Source: Metellina segmentata (lineage: Eukaryota > Arthropoda > Arachnida > Araneae > Tetragnathidae). From it: a stretch of DNA of 64,000 nucleotides. Under the pieces are notes generated by a model. The model was not told where the DNA came from, ran no database searches, and saw only the letters and a list, made by a program, of their open reading frames with translations. Location: NCBI GenBank assembly GCA_947359465.1, contig OX375880.1:13276120-13340119 (forward strand), in the 5' to 3' direction. Below, one piece after another: positions 59,621-64,000 of this stretch. Position numbers and translations under genes: made by a program. Each line of letters begins with the position of its first letter. Within the stretch, counting starts at the first letter, position 1.

Positions 59621-60405
59621 GGTGGTTTACAGTTTAAGGCACGGTCACCAAACCTGTTATGGTAGAAACACAGTTCCTGGTTGCTGCCGCCCGACCTGGG
59701 TTGTCTGTTCGGGTTCGAACGGCTGCGGGACGATCTTCGATACGGATATGGGCCGCGGGAGAAGTTGCGGCTTCTTGACAGCTCCGCAACTTGCAGAGAC
59801 AACTCCTCTAGCTTCTTGGCCAAAATGTCCGTAGATGATGGGACGGGCGGCCCAGCTGACGTGGCACACACTGCAGGGGACACGATCTCCGCGACTTTAT
59901 CCGCGAGTATTGCCAGCTTATCCAACGAATCCGCCGCCGCCGAGAGGACCGTCTGGATATGAGGTGGCATCCGCTGTAGCCACAGATTCTGTAGGAAATC
60001 TTCCTGCAACTGTGTTCCGGCAAGGCCGCGCATCTTCCTAAGAAGGTGGCTGGGCTTCTCGTCGCCCAACTGGAGATCACATAACTTTTTAATCTTTTGT
60101 TGATCCGACTCTGCAAACTCCGAGATTAGGTGAGTTGAAAGTACCTTGTACTTTTCCGCCGTGGGTGGATTCAAGACGATGTCTGCCACGTGCTCCAGGG
60201 TTTCCGCGTCAATGTTGGCCACCAGCGCTGAGAATTTAGTATCGTCGCTGGTGATACCGCTGTACGCGAATGCGTTGTCACACTGCGCAATCCAGAGGCG
60301 AACATTACTCCTCCAGAATGGTGGAATACGCAATGCGACGCGGGCAATCTGAGCTGACGCTGGTGACGACACATCCCCAGCATTGGCAGCGTCCTCAGGT
60401 GCCAT
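59581..60405 (-). CDS. Gypsy gag protein
   Basis: 274 residues. A capsid-like domain (IPPFWRSNVRLWIAQCDNAF; ALVANIDAETLEHVADIVLN; YKVLSTHLISEFAESDQQKI; HLLRKMRGLAG; LWLQRMPPHIQTVL) is typical of arthropod gypsy gag proteins. It is followed by an Arg/Ser-rich stretch and a zinc-knuckle-like CFYHNRFGDRALNCKPPC. No internal break. It overlaps the protease frame at its 3' end. Confidence 0.85.
   Translation of the reverse strand: MAPEDAANAGDVSSPASAQIARVALRIPPFWRSNVRLWIAQCDNAFAYSGITSDDTKFSALVANIDAETLEHVADIVLNPPTAEKYKVLSTHLISEFAESDQQKIKKLCDLQLGDEKPSHLLRKMRGLAGTQLQEDFLQNLWLQRMPPHIQTVLSAAADSLDKLAILADKVAEIVSPAVCATSAGPPVPSSTDILAKKLEELSLQVAELSRSRNFSRGPYPYRRSSRSRSNPNRQPRSGGSNQELCFYHNRFGDRALNCKPPCAFQKNVSVPSQ
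59602..59608 (-). promoter_or_regulatory. Canonical -1 ribosomal frameshift heptamer, gag/pro
   Basis: In the gag frame the codons read CAA AAA AAC, giving the heptamer A AAA AAC (minus strand). This is one of the best-known -1 slippery sequences. Slipping there moves the ribosome directly from gag into the open protease frame. No stem-loop was verified downstream. Confidence 0.7.
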
Positions 60406-60650
60406 GTTGGAAGCCGGAACGTAGAAGAAACACCGCTGGTTAAAAAAGAAATTTGCTCAGGAAAAAGCACGGGAGAAAGACGTCAAGGCTGGGATTTAAG
60501 AACCGCGCGGGGAAAAAAAACTATGCGACTCACGCTCGCCTCATGTAGAAAAATTCAATCACGATACATCGTAAGTAAAAAGTCCGTGTCACATGTAAGT
60601 GGTTTAAAAATCCGGCTGCATCGGCAAAAAGAACGTCGCTGGTCACCACA

Positions 60651-60867
60651 TAATGCGTTCTACGTATTCAGGAAACATGAACAGGTTAAGTTTAACAACT
60701 ATAAATTTAATAACTAAGATAAGAAGGGTTTAAGTTTAGTTACAGAAGAGTTGTAGCAGACACAGCACGGACAAGGTTAAAATGCTAAGTGAAGAGCTGG
60801 AACACAGCAGCAGATTGAGTTCACTACAGTTCCACACTCTGGAGTTGAGTGGTTGCTGTCCGCTGCA
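60651..60867 (-). repeat. 5' LTR of the RT-less gypsy element
   Basis: 217 bp. The minus strand starts TGCAGCGGACAGCAACCACT and ends GTAGAACGCATTA. The inner side is followed after two bases by TGGTGACCAGCGACG, a candidate primer binding site for a tRNA ending CTGGTCACCA. Confidence 0.88.
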
Positions 60868-62212
60868 TATTGATGTCCATTGTATTGATGTCACTGCTGC
60901 CCTCTCAGTTTATGTGTGAAGTATCTGTACCTTCTAGGTATAACAAACCCACAATAGCAATTGCAACACCAGGTGATAATAGGACGGTACACATTCCTTT
61001 TCCTCCTTCAGTATGGCCGTTCGGCCGGCCCCATACGTAGAGGGTTAATCTTTGTTTAGTTTTGATGTTTTCTGTTTATTCAATGAGTCGGCTGCAAAGA
61101 GATCGGCAAATGCTTACTTTATTATGGCTACCAAACTTAAGAGACAGATAAAACTTCAAATATGAAAACCAGTTTATGGATGAAGTAAACATTTAAAAAG
61201 AGTTTTTTCTGTAAAACTAAATACAGAGGGCACTAGTGTATTGATAAAACCTTTGGTAACTTTTGGCATGCTACTCGAATGCAATATCAAGGTGTCTACT
61301 GGTCCCAAAAGTCCTGAAAATGGAATACTGGTCCTGAATACTGTCCCTAAATCATAAATTTTGTCCCGAAAATTTATCACATTTTTTTAAGGCGAAAACA
61401 AATGGAAAAAGAAAAGAAAGTTGAAAATAAAATGCAGGTTGCAAATGATGAAATTGAACAATTAAGACAAAGAAATTATGCAAACAGAAAAGAAAATGAA
61501 AATGGTGTAACTCCCCCAATTCAACCACATTCGGACGCAGTTGTTTTATTACACAAATTGATGTATAATTTTTTACAACTTCATTTGATGCATAAAACAT
61601 AAAAATAAAAAATTTACATGACGGAATTTTTTTAAAGTAATTATTGATTTTCCTTCAATTTTTACTAAAATTTCACGTATTCAGAAAACAAAAATAATGA
61701 ATAAAATATAGAGTATTTGTTTGATGTTCATCTACTTTGACATGATTTATGGTTTGTCTTTATTTTAAAATTTTTATTTAGAAAACAGTTTATTAAAGCT
61801 GAAATTTAATATAGAGTCCCCTTTTCTCGAGATTAAACTAGGCAATAAAAAAGGTGTGATTTTAAAGTATAATTGCATCTAACTGGCCCACATAATCATG
61901 TAAAATCAGATCATGCATTTATTTTAGAAGGTCCCTAAAATGTCCCCAAAAAATATATAAATGGAAAAACATAAATTTAATAGACATCCTAAATATCAAT
62001 TTGTCACTTATTTTATTTTTTAAAATATCCCTCATTACTTGATATTGTGTTTGGTACAATATGGCTTTGTATCATAATACCTCCATAAATATTTCATGCT
62101 GTGGTAAATGGATAAATTATGACATTGTTTAAAGTCCTCATTCTAAATATTGCTGTTCTGACATAGTTTATAAATAAGCTTTTTAAAGTGAAATACCTTT
62201 TCTTTTTTTTAG
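60868..62212. other. Region between the gypsy element and the PHRF1 3' UTR exon
   Basis: AT-rich. Near 61290-61380, AAGGTGTCTACTGGTCCC, GTCCTGAAAATGG and GTCCTGAATACTGTCCC look like one end of a hAT-like element, with a weak counterpart GGTCCCTAAAATGTCCCC near 61930. A decayed CCAA-type repeat lies at 62025-62090. No gene seen. Confidence 0.4.
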
Positions 62213-62300
62213 GAGTGAAAGAGTGCCTTCCATTAGCTTTAAAAAGCCTGTAAAATGTAAATTTTGTACAGTGAAATAAAGAATTTGTTTACATTTATAA
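62213..62300 (+). other. PHRF1: Possible PHRF1 3' UTR exon with polyadenylation signal
   Basis: A strong acceptor (CTTTTCTTTTTTTTAG) is followed by about 60 nt, then AATAAA at 62275-62280. The donor after the PHRF1 stop (56798) could splice here over 5.4 kb. Direct proof is lacking; the terminal exon could instead end near 56.8 kb. Confidence 0.5.
62275..62280 (+). terminator. Polyadenylation signal AATAAA, plus strand
   Basis: AATAAA in the context GTGAAATAAAG, followed by T-rich sequence. It would end the PHRF1 transcript. Confidence 0.5.
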
Positions 62301-62307
62301 TGATTGA

Positions 62308-62313
62308 TTTTTA
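62308..62313 (-). terminator. Polyadenylation signal AATAAA, minus strand
   Basis: TTTATT on the plus strand, about 70 nt after the ADA stop codon in the minus direction. It is the nearest signal for the ADA transcript. Confidence 0.45.
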
Positions 62314-62382
62314 TTTTATTCTATACAAATAGCAATTAAATAAGATGTCTTTATCTCTTTCCTGTACAAGTGATGTTTCGTG

Positions 62383-62478
62383 TCAATCTTTGTCGATGTT
62401 GTAGACTGCTTTTAGTTCTTGCAACAGATCTTTTTTCTCTTTCTCTGGTAAAAAGGCACTGTGAGCTGCATTGAAGTT
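62383..62478 (-). CDS. ADA: ADA last coding exon with stop
   Basis: 32 codons including TGA at 62385-62383. NFNAAHSAFLPEKEKKDLL is the conserved C-terminal helix of ADA. Confidence 0.88.
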   Translation of the reverse strand, partial: NFNAAHSAFLPEKEKKDLLQELKAVYNIDKD

Positions 62479-63877
62479 CTGGAAATAGTTTTAACTTATT
62501 ACTGAAAGGTATGAATGATGGGAAATTAGTATGATCTAAAACTATTCAAGACGTTTTCCTGTTTTAAAAATCTGATCTCATTCTGTTTTAAGACACATTT
62601 TTTTTATTGGAAAGTGAACTTTTTTTTGTATTTTGCAACAAGTAAACACATGTATTTTCAAGCTTACAAATACCATTTGAAAAGGAAAACAAGTTCTTAA
62701 TATTGGAGTATTTTTCTTTATAAAATATTAAAATAATAATTATGTGTGTGTGTTGATTGTACTAGATTGTATATGCATATGGCATATTCTGATTAGTACA
62801 AATGCATACTTGAACCCATACTTTGGCCTTTTGATTGTCATTTTAAACTAAATGTTTTGTTGCTACATATTAAACATACAAAACATGCACTGATATTGAA
62901 GTTTTAAGAATAGTAATATTAATTTCATTTGACAGAACTCTGTAAACAAAGTTTGATTATGTAACTAACAATTGTTATCTTAATATTTTAGAGACATTTT
63001 TATACTTTTTCGATATGTATTTTACTCTTCATTTGATTTACAGCCATTAAACGAGAATTGCACTTAATTGAAATCAATTATAATATTTCAGAAAACTAAT
63101 GTCTATTTTTATTAAATATGTCTATAACCAATCTCTCTTTACAACACAAATTCTGAATGAATTTTTTTTTGTTTAATTTCAAGCCATTTTCTTAAAGGCT
63201 TTTAATGCTTAAAACTCGAAGAACATTGCAGGCATTCTTTCATAACGTTTTCAAAGTCAGCTAAATGGTACTAACTTTAAAATGTTTCCAGTAACTCATA
63301 AGTAATTGCTCATCTTTTGCATATGTTCATTAAAATCAATCACTCATTTCAGAATAAAAGGCAATTTTGATTGAAATCGCCTCAAAAGTTCCCATTTTCA
63401 AAATTTTGGAGACTGAAAATTCACAAAGGGTCGATTGTTTTGGCACCAATCCATGCCAGGCATGAAAAAAAAACAATGGAATCGGGTTGCTAGATTGTTG
63501 TGAAAACCTCATTAAGAAAATATATAGTTTTTAATTCTTGGCATTCATTTTGCATTTGGGCCGATCTATTTTTTATCTGAGCATCAAAACTGCTATTTAA
63601 GTAACGTTTAAAAGTAGACTTTTTGCTAAACTATTATAAAAAACATGCCACTGTTTCACAAGTGCTTATGCTGTGTATTATGATGTTTCAAACTTTAAGG
63701 CGAATACGTTTTGCTTGAAGACGAAAATAGTATTGTAAATATGAACTTACAGCTCTTACGAAGTGCACATCCTGTAACCCCATTCCTCGTAACAGCTCGT
63801 AGTCCTCTTCCAGTGTTTTCTGCGTCATTGTTGGATCATCTCTGTTGATTGAGAAATTAGCGCCATCCTCTGCAAAT
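62383..63877 (-). CDS. ADA: Adenosine deaminase (ADA1 type), last two coding exons, partial
   Basis: Exon 63751-63877 (acceptor GATTTCAG, donor GCT/GTAAGT) encodes FAEDGANFSINRDDPTMTQK and TLEEDYELLRGMGL. Exon 62383-62478 (acceptor TTTCCAG) encodes NFNAAHSAFLPEKEKKDLLQ to NIDKD and a stop. They match the end of animal ADA: YSLNTDDPLIF, TLDTDYQ, INAAKSSFLP. The DDP motif holds the zinc-binding Asp and its neighbour in the active site. The enzyme converts adenosine to inosine. The rest of the gene lies to the right of the window. Phase is consistent (1 in, 0 out). Tail to tail with PHRF1. Confidence 0.88.
62479..63750 (-). other. ADA intron, nothing further seen
   Basis: AT-rich intron between the two ADA exons, with no repeat or open frame that I could assign. 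Confidence 0.5.
63751..63877 (-). CDS. ADA: ADA penultimate coding exon
   Basis: 127 nt, one base plus 42 codons. It contains SINRDDPTM, the conserved DDP of the ADA active site. Upstream of it only intron is visible to the window edge. Confidence 0.88.
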
Positions 63878-64000
63878 CTGAAATCCCAAGTTATTCCATT
63901 AATTATCTTGGATGTCTATTAACCCCTTAATGAGCATGCACAAAGTGATATTGTATTTGATGTCACCAACATGTACATGCTCAAATCTCAAGAAAATCTC

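Larger units (their letters stand above)
57655..60867 (-). mobile_element. Young Ty3/gypsy retrotransposon lacking reverse transcriptase and RNase H
   Basis: LTRs at 57655-57871 and 60651-60867 are each 217 bp and differ at two positions. TATT flanks both sides (57651-57654 and 60868-60871), a 4-bp target duplication. Minus-strand order: 5' LTR, primer site, gag, protease, then directly integrase, purine tract, 3' LTR. About 2 kb of pol is missing between protease and integrase. The few LTR differences mean the deleted form inserted recently, so it was probably moved by enzymes supplied in trans. Confidence 0.9.

Overview
This window comes from an AT-rich metazoan nuclear genome with long introns, most likely an arthropod and possibly a chelicerate (low confidence on the lineage). 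The evidence is spliced, phase-consistent exons of conserved animal genes, several tRNA-derived SINE copies, and animal DNA transposons and LTR retrotransposons. I see no prokaryotic features.

Three host genes are present. (1) On the minus strand, 1-12443 holds the 5' part of EIF4G2 (DAP5/NAT1/p97), a MIF4G translation factor. Six exons join in phase and the gene runs off the left edge. Its reading frame has no AUG before the conserved domain, which fits the non-AUG start known for this family. (2) On the plus strand, 18208-56785 holds a complete PHRF1 orthologue (PHD and RING finger protein 1). Eleven coding exons join in phase to 2762 codons plus stop: RING, PHD, an Arg/Lys-rich stretch, a 6.8-kb exon with about 38 DLPxTQ motifs and many SUMO-type PsiKxE motifs, a Lys/Asp/Ser-rich region, and the family's C-terminal helical domain. 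A possible 3' UTR exon lies at 62213. (3) On the minus strand, 62383-63877 holds the last two exons of an adenosine deaminase (ADA1 type), tail to tail with PHRF1.

Most of the remaining sequence is transposable elements sitting in introns. EIF4G2 introns carry a TA-flanked MITE (5044-5822) and an apparently intact Tc1/mariner-superfamily element whose catalytic triad spacing is DD82E (Sailor type, 6034-8822). PHRF1 intron 4 carries a three-level nest: a second, broken Sailor copy (22478-32711), split by an LTR retrotransposon (22874-30375), itself split by a short hAT-like element (23886-25327). That retrotransposon has an unusual layout: a BEL/Pao-like gag, a Ty3/gypsy-type reverse transcriptase, and integrase upstream of reverse transcriptase. 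Other PHRF1 introns hold SINEs, a Tc1 relic (41732-42931), a pogo-like MITE (50187-50746), a 27-bp minisatellite and a hAT-like MITE with a perfect 8-bp target duplication (53582-55013). Between PHRF1 and ADA lies a young gypsy element (57655-60867) that lacks reverse transcriptase and RNase H but keeps gag, protease, integrase and nearly identical LTRs.

EIF4G2 and PHRF1 are divergent. Their promoters must lie somewhere in about 12.4-18.2 kb, but no transcription start could be fixed from sequence alone.
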